A DNA stretch of 64,000 nt from Martelella radicis (GTDB lineage: Bacteria > Pseudomonadota > Alphaproteobacteria > Rhizobiales > Rhizobiaceae): positions 107,413 to 171,412 of the forward strand of contig NZ_JACIDZ010000014.1 in the NCBI RefSeq assembly GCF_014196625.1, read 5' to 3'. The notes beneath the pieces are model-generated. The model did not search any database, was not told the DNA's origin, and saw only the letters and a list, made by a program, of their open reading frames with translations. The first letter of the stretch is position 1. Each line of letters opens with the position of its first letter. The position numbers and the translations under genes are program-made. This document shows, in pieces, positions 1 through 8,349 of the stretch.

Positions 1-95
1 CCTCGCTTTCGCTGGTCGGGCTGCTGTTCACCATCGCCATCCTTGCCCTGTTCAATACGGGCATGCGCCGGGTCGAGAAGCTGGGAGTCCACTGA
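1..95 (+). CDS. ABC transporter permease, C-terminal end (partial)
   Basis: An open frame enters from the left edge and stops with TGA at 93-95. Its last 30 residues are a hydrophobic membrane segment followed by a short basic tail (NTGMRRVEKLGV). That is the usual end of a PotB/HisM-type inner-membrane permease. The stop lies 1 nt before the start of a second permease gene, and an ATPase gene follows, so this is very probably the first permease of a PotABC-type importer. Most of the gene, including its EAA loop, lies outside the window. Confidence 0.7.
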   Translation, partial: SLSLVGLLFTIAILALFNTGMRRVEKLGVH

Positions 96-96
96 C

Positions 97-906
97 ATGC
101 GCAAATCCGTAATGGATCACGTCCTGGACTGGAGCGGGCGGCTCCTGCTGACGCTGATCCTGCTTTTCGTCATCCTGCCCTTCATCGTCGTGGCCATCGC
201 CTCGTTCAATGACAGCGCCATTTTGACATTCCCGCCCAAAGCCTGGTCGCTGCACTGGTATGCCAATGCGCTCAGCTATCGCGATTTTGGCGAGGGCCTT
301 GTGAATTCGCTTAAGATCGCCGGTATCGCCGCGGTCATTGCCCTTATCGCAGGATCTGGTTTTGCCTATGTGATTGACCGTTACGAATTCTCGCTGAAGA
401 GTCTCCTCAACGGCGTGCTGATGTCGCCGCTGATCATCCCGAATTTCACCATTGGCCTCGGCTTGCTGGTCCTGTCGGCCGCGGCTTCCCTGCCGCGCTC
501 GCTCTGGCTGGTGGTGACGGTCCATGTCATCATCGTCATGCCCTTCGTCGTGCGCTCCGTCTATGTATCGCTCCGCAATTTCGAGCGGCGCTATGAACAG
601 GCCGCCGAAAGCCTTGGCGCGACGCCGCTGCATATCCTCTTGACAGTCACGCTGCCGCTTCTGCTGCCCGGGCTCATTTCGGGCGCGCTGTTTGCGGCAA
701 TCCTGTCGTTCAATGAATTCACCGCCTCGCTTTTCGTGGTCAACCAGACGACCCAGACCCTGCCGGTGGCCATGTACAACTATGTCCGCGAATATGCTGA
801 CCCGACGCTTGCCGCGATCTCCGTCATCTATGTGGCGGTGGTGGCCGTGACGCTTCTTGTCGTGCACAAGATCTTCCGCCTCGAAAAGGTGCTCAATGTC
901 GAATGA
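97..906 (+). CDS. ABC transporter permease, PotC-like (spermidine/putrescine type)
   Basis: This is a 269-residue inner-membrane permease. It has about six hydrophobic segments and an EAA loop near residues 166-187 (EQAAESLGATPLHI), which docks on the ATPase. Length and loop sequence match the PotC/YdcV family, which imports polyamines, amino-acid derivatives or other small cationic or acidic solutes. I chose the ATG at 97 because it follows the previous stop by 1 nt; an upstream ATG at 43 would run through the preceding gene. The stop overlaps the start of the ATPase gene by 11 nt, showing translational coupling. The true substrate cannot be read from the permease. The neighbouring deacylase, RidA and DUF1028 genes suggest an N-containing organic compound. 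Confidence 0.88.
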   Translation: MRKSVMDHVLDWSGRLLLTLILLFVILPFIVVAIASFNDSAILTFPPKAWSLHWYANALSYRDFGEGLVNSLKIAGIAAVIALIAGSGFAYVIDRYEFSLKSLLNGVLMSPLIIPNFTIGLGLLVLSAAASLPRSLWLVVTVHVIIVMPFVVRSVYVSLRNFERRYEQAAESLGATPLHILLTVTLPLLLPGLISGALFAAILSFNEFTASLFVVNQTTQTLPVAMYNYVREYADPTLAAISVIYVAVVAVTLLVVHKIFRLEKVLNVE

Positions 907-2020
907 TAAAACCCCCGCCGCCATGCTGCAGCAGGGTGATCATCCTGCCGTGCAGATTGACGGTGTATCGAAGTCCTTCTCCGGAACCACTGCGCTGGAG
1001 CCCGTCTGGCTGAAGATCCGTCGCGGCGAGTTCCTGACCCTGCTCGGCCCGTCGGGCTGCGGAAAGACCACGCTTCTCAACCTGATCGCCGGTTTCCTCG
1101 AATCCGATAATGGCGAGATTTTCATCGATCGGGAACTGGTTACGCAGGTGCCGCCACATCAGCGCGAAATCGGCATCGTGTTCCAGAACTACGCGCTTTT
1201 CCCGCATATGAGCGTGGCGCAGAATGTCGCTTACGGCTTGCGCACCCGCAGGGTTTCCAAGGCCGAGATAGAGACACGCGTGCGCGAAGCCCTGGCGCTG
1301 GTCAAGCTGGAGGATTTCGCCGATCGCCGCCCGCGCCAGCTTTCCGGCGGCCAGCAGCAGCGCGTGGCCCTTGCCCGTGCGCTGGTGATCCGTCCGCGCG
1401 TGCTATTGCTCGACGAGCCGTTTTCCGCGCTTGACCGGAACCTGCGCACGGCAATGCAAGTGGAGCTGCGCGAGATCCAGACCCGACTCGGCCTGACGAC
1501 GGTGTTCGTCACCCATGATCAGGGCGAGGCGCTCAGCATGTCGGACAGGATCGCGGTGATGTCGCGCGGCCGTATCCGCCAGATCGGCAGTCCGTCAGCG
1601 ATTTACGACACGCCGGACAATCACTTCGTTTCCACCTTCGTTGGCGATGCCAACCTGTTCCATGCCACCTTGCGCGAAGCATCGGGCCAGGAACTCACCC
1701 TTGAGGTGGACGACACAACGATGGCACTGACCACCTATCAGGAGAGCCTGCCGGATGCGGGTCCGGTCACGCTCTTCACCCGCCCCGAACATTGCAGCCT
1801 GACCCCGGCGGGAACCCCCGGCAGTATTCACGCGACCGTGGCGCTCTCCGTCTATCAGGGGAGTTATGCCGAGCTGCATCTCGACTGCCCGGTCGCGATC
1901 GGCGGCCGTGTCATGCTGCGCGTGCCCTCGGCGGAAGCCCTGCCTGCGGGCACTGCCGTCGGGATCACGTTGCCGAGCCGTGGCCCTGCCATTTTCGCAA
2001 ATGAGGAAGCTGCAGCATGA
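896..2020 (+). CDS. ABC transporter ATP-binding protein, PotA-like
   Basis: This 374-residue ATPase energises the adjacent permeases. Walker A is GPSGCGKTT at residues 51-59, the Q-loop is in IVFQNYALF near 95-102, the ABC signature is LSGGQQQR at 149-156, and Walker B with the catalytic Glu is LLLDE at 170-174. A TOBE-type C-terminal domain follows from about 280, as in PotA, FbpC and CysA. The start at 896 (MSNDKTP) was preferred over an in-frame codon at 857 because it gives normal length and lies just inside the end of the permease gene. The stop overlaps the next start in ATGA. No substrate-binding protein gene lies downstream, so it is probably encoded before the window. Confidence 0.93.
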   Translation: MSNDKTPAAMLQQGDHPAVQIDGVSKSFSGTTALEPVWLKIRRGEFLTLLGPSGCGKTTLLNLIAGFLESDNGEIFIDRELVTQVPPHQREIGIVFQNYALFPHMSVAQNVAYGLRTRRVSKAEIETRVREALALVKLEDFADRRPRQLSGGQQQRVALARALVIRPRVLLLDEPFSALDRNLRTAMQVELREIQTRLGLTTVFVTHDQGEALSMSDRIAVMSRGRIRQIGSPSAIYDTPDNHFVSTFVGDANLFHATLREASGQELTLEVDDTTMALTTYQESLPDAGPVTLFTRPEHCSLTPAGTPGSIHATVALSVYQGSYAELHLDCPVAIGGRVMLRVPSAEALPAGTAVGITLPSRGPAIFANEEAAA

Positions 2021-3018
2021 ACACCATGATGAAAGCCGTCATTGCCACCGCCACCGGCGGCCCGGATGTTCTGACGCTGGTGGATCGCCCCGTTCCCGCC
2101 CCGGCTGCCGGTGAAGTGCTGATCCGTGTGGGCGCCGCCGGCGTGAACCGCCCCGATGTCATGCAGCGCAGCGGCGCCCTGCCCGCACCCGCCGGTGTCT
2201 CTGACATTTTCGGGCTGGAAGTCTGCGGCGTGGTCGAGGCACTGGGCGATGGCGTTGATCCCGCCTTGCACGGGACGACCGTCATGGCGCTCACCAAGGC
2301 CGGCGGCTACGCCGAGGCGGTGACGGCCCCCGCCGACCATTGCCTGCCCTTGCCTGAAGGGCTTGATATTGCCGAGGGCGCCGTTCTGCCCGAAGGGCTG
2401 TTCACCATCTGGCATAACCTCTTTGAGCGCGGCGCGCTGAAGCCCGGCGAGCGACTGTTGATCGAGGGCGGCGCAAGCGGCATCGGAACGCTGGCACTGC
2501 AACTGGCCCAGGCCTGGGGCGCGAGCGTGATCGTCACCGCCGGCGGCCCTGAAAAATGCGCGCGGCTGGAAAAGATGGGCGTTGCCGCCATCGACTACCG
2601 AAGCGCCGATGTGACGGCGGAAGTCCTGCGGTTGACCGATGGCGCCGGCGTCGATGTCGTTCTTGATATTCTCGGCGGCGACGCGATCAACCGCCACCTT
2701 GCCTGCATGGCCTATGGCGGGCGTCATGTGGGCCTTTCCTTCATGTCCGGCATGATGGCCCCGGTCGATCTCGGCCTTTTGATGCGCAAGGGGCTGTGGC
2801 TAACCTCTTCGACCCTGCGTCCGCGCTCCGATGCGGAAAAGGCCGCCATGGCCGAAGGCGTTCGCCGCGATCTTCTACCGCTGATCGGGCCGGAAAAAGT
2901 GCGGCCCGTCCTGTCGCGCCGCTTCCCGCTTTGCGATGTCGCTGAAGCCCATGCCCTGTTGGAGAGCGGCGAGAATTTCGGCAAGATCGTTCTCGAACTG
3001 AACGGAAAGGCCGCGTGA
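2017..3018 (+). CDS. Quinone oxidoreductase, zinc-free MDR family (PIG3/QOR-like)
   Basis: The 333-residue protein belongs to the medium-chain dehydrogenase/reductase superfamily. The N-terminal GroES-like half carries the AAGVNRPDVMQRSG region (40-53) typical of the TP53I3/PIG3 and zeta-crystallin group. The Rossmann nucleotide loop is GGASGIG at 151-157, which favours NADPH. The cysteine and histidine ligands for structural and catalytic zinc found in alcohol dehydrogenases are absent. Such enzymes reduce quinones or alpha,beta-unsaturated carbonyls with NAD(P)H. The start overlaps the PotA-like stop (ATGA) and the stop overlaps the next gene, so it belongs to the operon. A role in detoxifying or reducing a catabolic intermediate is inference. 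Confidence 0.9.
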   Translation: MNTMMKAVIATATGGPDVLTLVDRPVPAPAAGEVLIRVGAAGVNRPDVMQRSGALPAPAGVSDIFGLEVCGVVEALGDGVDPALHGTTVMALTKAGGYAEAVTAPADHCLPLPEGLDIAEGAVLPEGLFTIWHNLFERGALKPGERLLIEGGASGIGTLALQLAQAWGASVIVTAGGPEKCARLEKMGVAAIDYRSADVTAEVLRLTDGAGVDVVLDILGGDAINRHLACMAYGGRHVGLSFMSGMMAPVDLGLLMRKGLWLTSSTLRPRSDAEKAAMAEGVRRDLLPLIGPEKVRPVLSRRFPLCDVAEAHALLESGENFGKIVLELNGKAA

Positions 3019-3629
3019 TGATCCTTACGCTCTACTGGGGCTCTGCTTCTCCCTTCGTGCGCAAGGTCATGGTCACGGCCCATGAACTGGACCTTGTCGA
3101 CAGGATCGAAATCCTCGACAGCGCCGCCCATCCCGTGGAGCGCGATGCGCGCATCCAGGCCTTCAACCCGCTGGCCAAGGTTCCCGCAGCCCGCACCGCC
3201 GATGGCATGGATCTCTATGACAGCCGGGTGATCTGCGAATATCTCGATGAGCTTGCATCGGGCGGGCTGTTTCCCGCTCCCGGTCCTGCCCGCTGGACGG
3301 CCCTGCGCCGCCAGGCGCTTGCCGATGGTCTTCTCGATGCCGCGCTTCTGGTGCGTTACGAACGCCTTGCCCGCCTCGAACCGCAGCGCTGGCCGCTGTG
3401 GATCGACAAGCAGCTCGAGAAAGTATCAGATGCGCTTGATGCGATGGATGCCGATCTGCCCGCTGCAGACTGCCACGACATCGGTGCGATCTCGATTGCC
3501 TGCGCGCTCGGCTGGCTCAGCTTCCGCTTCCCCGAAATCGACTGGCGAGAGGGCCGCGCGGAACTTGCGCAATGGCATGCCGGTTTTGAAACCCGTCCGG
3601 CCATGCAGGCCACGCGTCCTGCCGCCTGA
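3018..3629 (+). CDS. Glutathione S-transferase family protein
   Basis: This 203-residue protein has a thioredoxin-like N-terminal GST domain (MILTLYWGSASPFVRKV, then KVPAAR near 54-59 with the cis-proline, and the glutathione-binding DSRVICEYLDE near 68-78) and an all-helical C-terminal domain. The likely activating residue is a Ser in the SPFVRK stretch, as in many bacterial GSTs. I use the ATG at 3018, which overlaps the previous stop; a GTG one codon upstream is also possible. Being coupled to the quinone oxidoreductase suggests handling of an electrophilic intermediate of the same pathway. A second, decayed GST gene lies at about 8350-8960. Confidence 0.88.
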   Translation: MILTLYWGSASPFVRKVMVTAHELDLVDRIEILDSAAHPVERDARIQAFNPLAKVPAARTADGMDLYDSRVICEYLDELASGGLFPAPGPARWTALRRQALADGLLDAALLVRYERLARLEPQRWPLWIDKQLEKVSDALDAMDADLPAADCHDIGAISIACALGWLSFRFPEIDWREGRAELAQWHAGFETRPAMQATRPAA

Positions 3630-3655
3630 CATCACCCTCCAGAAAGACCCCGAAC

Positions 3656-4075
3656 ATGGCTCATTACCGTCACCGCCCTTTCAACACCAAGGAAACCTAT
3701 CCCGAGCAGAACCTCGACAATGATCTGGCCCAGGCCGTCGTCGTTGCCGAAGGTGGCAAGACGATCTTCCTGCGCGGCCAGTGCCCGCAGGATCTCGACA
3801 CCGCCGTCAACATCACCTCCAGCGATCCGGTCGAGCAGACCCACAAGGTGATGAGCAATATCCGCCAGCTCGTCGAGGAATGCGGCGGCGAAATGGGCCA
3901 TGTGACCAAGCTGGTCGTCTACCTCACAGATGTGCGCCATCGCGAGGCTGTCTATCGCACCATGGGTGAATATATCCGCGGCGTGCACCCCGTCTGCACC
4001 GGCCTTGTCGTCGTGGCGCTGGCGCGTCCCGAATGGCTGGTGGAAATCGATGCCACGGCCGTGATCCCGGCGTAA
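3656..4075 (+). CDS. RidA family protein (YjgF/UK114-like)
   Basis: The protein has 139 residues, near the family's usual 125-155. Recognisable features are FLRGQCPQD near residues 39-47, SNIRQLVEECGG near 67-78 and a C-terminal WLVEIDATAVIP segment that corresponds to the conserved VEIEAIA region of RidA proteins. Canonical RidA hydrolyses reactive enamine/imine intermediates made by PLP enzymes and acts as a trimer. The arginine that binds the substrate carboxylate in RidA (usually in CRVQ near the C terminus) is not obvious, so this may be one of the Rid subgroups with another activity. It lies 26 nt after the GST gene and 50 nt before the DUF1028 gene, a pairing that is common in amino-compound catabolic operons. 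Confidence 0.85.
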   Translation: MAHYRHRPFNTKETYPEQNLDNDLAQAVVVAEGGKTIFLRGQCPQDLDTAVNITSSDPVEQTHKVMSNIRQLVEECGGEMGHVTKLVVYLTDVRHREAVYRTMGEYIRGVHPVCTGLVVVALARPEWLVEIDATAVIPA

Positions 4076-4125
4076 GCCGGGCTCAACCATCCTCTGAAAG
4101 CAAAGCCAGCCTCGCAGGAGACAGC

Positions 4126-4803
4126 ATGACCTTTTCGATTATCGGCCACTGCCCGGAAACCGGCATGTTCGGCATGGCGATCTCTTCCTCCTCGCCAGCT
4201 GTCGCCGCCCGCTGCGCCTTCGCCCGCGCGGGTGTCGGCGTTGTCTCGACGCAGAATGTCACGGACCCCCGGCTCGGACCGCATGCGCTTGATCTGATGG
4301 CGCGCGGAGCAAGCGCTGCCGAGGCAGTTGCGATCCTTGCACGCAGCGGCGGCAAGCCCATGGCATGGCGTCAGGTTCTCGCCCTCGGCCGCTCCGGCGA
4401 AAGCGCGATCCATTCTGGCACCAATGTTCTCGGCATGTGGTCGGAGGCCCAGGGGCGCGACACGGCGGCCGCAGGCAATCTTCTCGCCGATGCCGGCGTT
4501 CCCGAGGTGATGGTGCAGCATTTCCAGTCGAGCACGGGCCATCTCGGTGCCCGTCTTGTCGGCGCGCTGCGTGCCGGGCTTGATGCCGGCGGCGAGGCCG
4601 GTCCTGTCCATTCCGCAGGCCTGCTTGTCGTCGACAAGGAGAGCTGGCCGCTGACCGAACTGCGCATCGACTGGACGGAAGATTGCCCGATCGCAGCCCT
4701 TGAGGCCGCATGGGAGGTCTATGCGCCGCAGATGCAGGACTATGTGACCCGTGCCCTCAACCCCGAGGCCGCGCCCTCATACGGCGTCCCCGGCGACGAG
4801 TGA
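4126..4803 (+). CDS. DUF1028 family protein (Ntn-hydrolase-like fold)
   Basis: A 225-residue protein beginning MTFSIIGHCPETGMFGMAIS, with AVAARCAFARAGVGVVSTQ and a central GA-rich stretch. This pattern (an N-terminal S/T-x-x-A-hydrophobic start, then AVAARVPWARAGVGAV-like sequence) is diagnostic of DUF1028. The family has an Ntn-hydrolase-like fold but no well established reaction; proposed roles include peptide or amide hydrolysis. I placed the start at ATG 4126; an in-frame start at 4033 would overlap the RidA gene. Association with RidA, an M20 deacylase and an ABC importer suggests a step in degrading an amide- or imine-containing nutrient, but this is inference. Confidence 0.85.
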   Translation: MTFSIIGHCPETGMFGMAISSSSPAVAARCAFARAGVGVVSTQNVTDPRLGPHALDLMARGASAAEAVAILARSGGKPMAWRQVLALGRSGESAIHSGTNVLGMWSEAQGRDTAAAGNLLADAGVPEVMVQHFQSSTGHLGARLVGALRAGLDAGGEAGPVHSAGLLVVDKESWPLTELRIDWTEDCPIAALEAAWEVYAPQMQDYVTRALNPEAAPSYGVPGDE

Positions 4804-4878
4804 CTAGCTTTTGCCAAGGTGAGGGGCTAGCTTTTCCTGTGGTTTTCCTGCAGCGATCATGAAAGGCCAGACAGACTG

Positions 4879-5823
4879 ATGCCCCTTCGATTCACGCTTC
4901 GTCAGCTGGAATATTTCATCGCCGTGGGCGAGGCCGGCAGTATCGCGCTGGCCTCGGAAAAGGTGAATGTGACTGCGCCCTCCATGTCCTCTGCCATCGC
5001 GCAGCTTGAGGCGGGTTTCGGCGTACAGCTTTTCACCCGACGTCATGCTCAGGGCTCGGTGCTGACGCCGACCGGCCAGCGCTTCATCGAGCAGGCCCGG
5101 GCCGTCCTCGCCGAGGCTGAAAAGCTCAATGACATGGCCAACATCTATAACGACAGTGTTCGCGGCTCGTTGAGGGTCGGCTGCATGCGCACCTTCGTCC
5201 AGCTCCTCGTGCCGCAGTTGCGGCGCAGTTTCGAGGACAAGTACAAGACCGTGGATTTCACGCAGGTCGAGCTTGATCAGGCGCAGATCTTCGATGCTCT
5301 GGGCGCAGCCCGTATCGATCTGGCGCTGACCTATGACCTCTCATTGCCCAGCGATATCGAGTTCCAGCCGCTCGTTGCGCTTCCCCCTTACGTGATGGTC
5401 GACCCGGACCATCCGCTTGCCGGCCGCGACCGGGTCTCTCCTGCCGATCTGGTGGACCACGACATGGTCCTGCTCGATCTGCCGCACAGTTCGAGCTATT
5501 TCCTTTCGCTGTTCAGGGCGCTTGGAAGACGGCCCCATATTGCCGAACGCACCGCTGAAGTGGCGGTGCAGCGCGGTCTCGTCGCCAATGGGTTCGGCTT
5601 TGCCATTTCCAATATGCGCACTGTGAGCCAGTTCTCGATGGACGGCAAGCCGCTGAAATTCATCCCGCTTGAAAGCGATGAACCGCCTCTGCAGCTTGGC
5701 ATTGCAATGTCGCGTGCCGCTCATGTTTCCCGCACGATCCAGGCCTTCATCGACCACTGCCATGAGATGGTGGACGCCGGTGGCCTGCCTGGCCTTGTTA
5801 CCGACCGGAAGCCCCCCGCATGA
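4879..5823 (+). CDS. LysR-family transcriptional regulator
   Basis: The 314-residue protein has an N-terminal winged helix-turn-helix (FTLRQLEYFIAVGEAGSI, then SMSSAIAQLEAGFGVQLF, roughly residues 5-50) and a periplasmic-binding-protein-like effector domain from about 92. It sits inside the catabolic block, in the same direction, and its stop overlaps the start of the deacylase gene (ATGA). Local control of this operon is therefore likely. LysR proteins usually bind a T-N11-A site near their targets; I could not point to one with confidence in the 75 bp before this gene. Confidence 0.93.
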   Translation: MPLRFTLRQLEYFIAVGEAGSIALASEKVNVTAPSMSSAIAQLEAGFGVQLFTRRHAQGSVLTPTGQRFIEQARAVLAEAEKLNDMANIYNDSVRGSLRVGCMRTFVQLLVPQLRRSFEDKYKTVDFTQVELDQAQIFDALGAARIDLALTYDLSLPSDIEFQPLVALPPYVMVDPDHPLAGRDRVSPADLVDHDMVLLDLPHSSSYFLSLFRALGRRPHIAERTAEVAVQRGLVANGFGFAISNMRTVSQFSMDGKPLKFIPLESDEPPLQLGIAMSRAAHVSRTIQAFIDHCHEMVDAGGLPGLVTDRKPPA

Positions 5824-7007
5824 CGTCTGATCTTCCGTCCGTCCCTGAAATCCTTGCCAGACTCGTCGCCTTTCCGACCGTCTCGCGCCAGTCAAACCTG
5901 GCACTGCTCGATTATGTCGAAGGACTTCTGGCGCCGGCAGGCGTGCGTCTGGAACGTTTTGAAAGCGAGGATGGTACCCGCGCCAACCTTCTCGCCCAGC
6001 TCGGGCCGGATGGCCCCGGCGGCATCATGCTTTCGGGGCATTGCGATGTGGTTCCGACCGAAGGCCAGACCTGGCAGAGCGATCCCTTCATTCTGCGCCA
6101 TGAAGACCGGCGCTATTACGGGCGTGGAACGGCCGACATGAAGGGGTTTCTGGCTGTCGCGATCCGGGCGATGTTGAAAGCTGCCAGCGCGCCGCTTTCC
6201 CTGCCGCTGCAGCTCGCGATCTCCTATGACGAGGAAATCGGCTGCATGGGCGTGCGCGGCATGCTCGATGCGCTCGGAACGCGCGAGGACCGGCCGGCGC
6301 TGTGCCTGATCGGCGAACCGACGGGCATGCGCATTGCCACAGGCCACAAGGGCAAGCGCGCGCTCAGGGCCTGCTGCCACGGTCAGGAAGGCCATTCGGC
6401 GCTCGCACCGGACGCGCTGAACGCGCTCCATCTCGGCGCTGATTTCCTGATCCGGCTGCAGGCGCGTCAGGAAGAGCTGCGCCTGCGAGGCGCTCAGGAC
6501 CCGGATTACGACATCCCCTATTCCACCATCCATGTCGGCGTCATGCAGGGCGGCACCGCGCTCAACATCGTGCCGAACCATTGCGAACTCGATTTCGAGA
6601 TCCGCAATGTCGCCGGCGATGATCCGGATGAAATCCTTGCCGGCATCCGCGCCGATGCCGAGGCCACAGCGGCCCCGCATCGCAACCGCTTTCCCCATGC
6701 CCGCGTCGAGGTGGAGGAAATCTCCGGCTATCCGGGGCTTGATACATCGGCAGGCGCGGTCGTGGCGCTTCTCAAGGAGACCCTCGGGCGGGATGACCCC
6801 ACGATCAAGGTCGCCTTCGGTACCGAGGCCGGGCTGTTCTCCGACACGCTGGGCGTCACCAGCCTCGTCTGCGGCCCCGGCCACATGGCCCAGGGCCACA
6901 AGCCGGATGAATATGTCAGCGGAGAACAACTTTCGGAGTGCGCCGCCTTTCTTGATGCCCTGACAGCGCTTCTTGTGAAGGGCGAGGCCTCGGCACTTTG
7001 CGCTTGA
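5820..7007 (+). CDS. M20 family metallo-deacylase (acetylornithine deacetylase-like)
   Basis: This 395-residue enzyme is of the ArgE/DapE/CPG2 family. Visible motifs are HCDVVP at 74-79 (first metal ligand and proximal Asp), GRGTADMKG at 101-109 with bridging Asp106, and the catalytic and metal glutamates in YDEE near 136-139. A dimerisation (lid) domain lies in the middle and a late His, near GPGHMAQGHK, completes the site. Family members remove an N-acyl group from amino acids or hydrolyse dipeptides. Length and motifs fit ArgE, but the catabolic operon (importer, RidA, DUF1028, LysR) argues for a degradative N-acyl amino acid deacylase rather than a biosynthetic one. The start ATG overlaps the regulator's stop. 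Confidence 0.88.
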   Translation: MTSDLPSVPEILARLVAFPTVSRQSNLALLDYVEGLLAPAGVRLERFESEDGTRANLLAQLGPDGPGGIMLSGHCDVVPTEGQTWQSDPFILRHEDRRYYGRGTADMKGFLAVAIRAMLKAASAPLSLPLQLAISYDEEIGCMGVRGMLDALGTREDRPALCLIGEPTGMRIATGHKGKRALRACCHGQEGHSALAPDALNALHLGADFLIRLQARQEELRLRGAQDPDYDIPYSTIHVGVMQGGTALNIVPNHCELDFEIRNVAGDDPDEILAGIRADAEATAAPHRNRFPHARVEVEEISGYPGLDTSAGAVVALLKETLGRDDPTIKVAFGTEAGLFSDTLGVTSLVCGPGHMAQGHKPDEYVSGEQLSECAAFLDALTALLVKGEASALCA

Positions 7008-7086
7008 AAACGCCTTCGGCCGTCGCCCTCCTTACCGTTAGTCACCCGAAAGTCATCGCGCCGAAACGCTGAAAGGATCCCCTCTG

Positions 7087-8232
7087 ATGTCCCGTTCCCT
7101 GATTTCGGTTGAGGACCTGCGTCGCCGCGCCAAAGCCCGCATGCCGCGCTTTGCCTTCGACTACATCGATGGCGGCGCAGGCCGGGAAATGGCCTTGCAG
7201 CGCAGTGAGGCGGCTTTCCGGGAGACCTGCCTGACCCCGCATGTGCTGGTCAATTCCGCCACGCCCGCCGATCTCGGCACCCGGTTTCTCGGACGCGACT
7301 GGACGCTGCCGTTCGGGATTGCGCCGATGGGGTTGCCGGGGCTCGCCTGGCCCGGCGCCGACCTGATGATGGCCCGTGCGGCCGAAGCAGCGGGTGCGCC
7401 GATGGTGGCGGCAACGCCGGGCACCGCCCGGCTGGAAGCGGTGCGCCACGCCGCGCCGACCGCCTCGATGTTTCAGCTCTATGTCGGGGCTTCGGCGGAA
7501 ATCACCGAGGACCTGATCGCCCGTGCCGAGCGCGCGGGCTATGACACGTTGATCGTCACTGCCGATGTTCCACGCCCCGGCAAGCGCCTCAGGGATCTCC
7601 GCAACGGCTTTTCGCTGCCGCTCAGGCCCGGCCCGCGCATGCTCGCAGACCTCCTGCGCTGCCCGGCCTGGAGCCTCGCCACCGCGCGGCATGGATCGCC
7701 CTCGCTGGTCAATCTTGCCGATTATGCTGCCCCCGGCGCGAGTGCCAGCGGTCTTGCGGCGCTGATGGCGCGCCAGAGTTCCGGGCGGCTGGACTGGCAG
7801 GTCTTTGCTGAAATCCGCAAGCGCTGGTCCGGCAAACTGGTGCTGAAGGGCGTGATGACGGCCGACGATGCGCTGAAGGCGCATGAGGCAGGTGCCGACG
7901 CCGTCTGGATTTCCAGCCATGGCGGGCGCCAGCTCGATTCCGCTCCAGCGACGTTGACTGCATTGCGCCAGATCCGTTCGGCTCTTCCACCCGATGTGCC
8001 GCTCGCGGTGGATGGCGGCGTTCGAAGCGGCGAGGACATTCTGAAGGCGCTCGAGGCCGGCGCCGACTTTGTCTTCATCGGCCGGCCTTTCCTTTACGCT
8101 ATCGGCGCACTGCGCGCGGCCGGCCCATCCGCACTTTTGGAGATGTTTGCCGCAGAGCTGGAAGCCGCAATGGCCCTGACGGGTCGCCGCTCATGCACCC
8201 GAGATGGCGGTGAACGCCAGAAAGCCTGCTAG
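7087..8232 (+). CDS. FMN-dependent alpha-hydroxy-acid dehydrogenase (LldD/glycolate-oxidase family)
   Basis: A 381-residue TIM-barrel flavoprotein. The N-terminal PRFAFDYIDGGAGRE (20-34), the barrel segments FGIAPMG (76-82) and QLYV (130-133), Lys254 in VLKGVMT, the catalytic His278 with Arg281 in SSHGGRQLD, and the FMN-phosphate loops DGGVRSG (309-315) and GRPFLY (332-337) are all present. Family members oxidise L-lactate, glycolate, mandelate or other 2-hydroxy acids. A Ser replaces the usual Asn before the catalytic histidine (normally SNHGGRQ), a mild variation. It follows the deacylase by 79 nt and may have its own ribosome site (AAAGGATCCCCTCTGATG). The substrate is not assignable from sequence. 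Confidence 0.9.
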   Translation: MSRSLISVEDLRRRAKARMPRFAFDYIDGGAGREMALQRSEAAFRETCLTPHVLVNSATPADLGTRFLGRDWTLPFGIAPMGLPGLAWPGADLMMARAAEAAGAPMVAATPGTARLEAVRHAAPTASMFQLYVGASAEITEDLIARAERAGYDTLIVTADVPRPGKRLRDLRNGFSLPLRPGPRMLADLLRCPAWSLATARHGSPSLVNLADYAAPGASASGLAALMARQSSGRLDWQVFAEIRKRWSGKLVLKGVMTADDALKAHEAGADAVWISSHGGRQLDSAPATLTALRQIRSALPPDVPLAVDGGVRSGEDILKALEAGADFVFIGRPFLYAIGALRAAGPSALLEMFAAELEAAMALTGRRSCTRDGGERQKAC

Positions 8233-8349
8233 GCAGCTTGTCGATACTTCGGAGAAACGATCTTGTTGCAGGGCCGGCCATGCCCAAAACGCCGCAAGTC
8301 ATGAACAGAAAGAGAAGACAATCAGCCCTCTTGGAAAATTCCCATCAGG

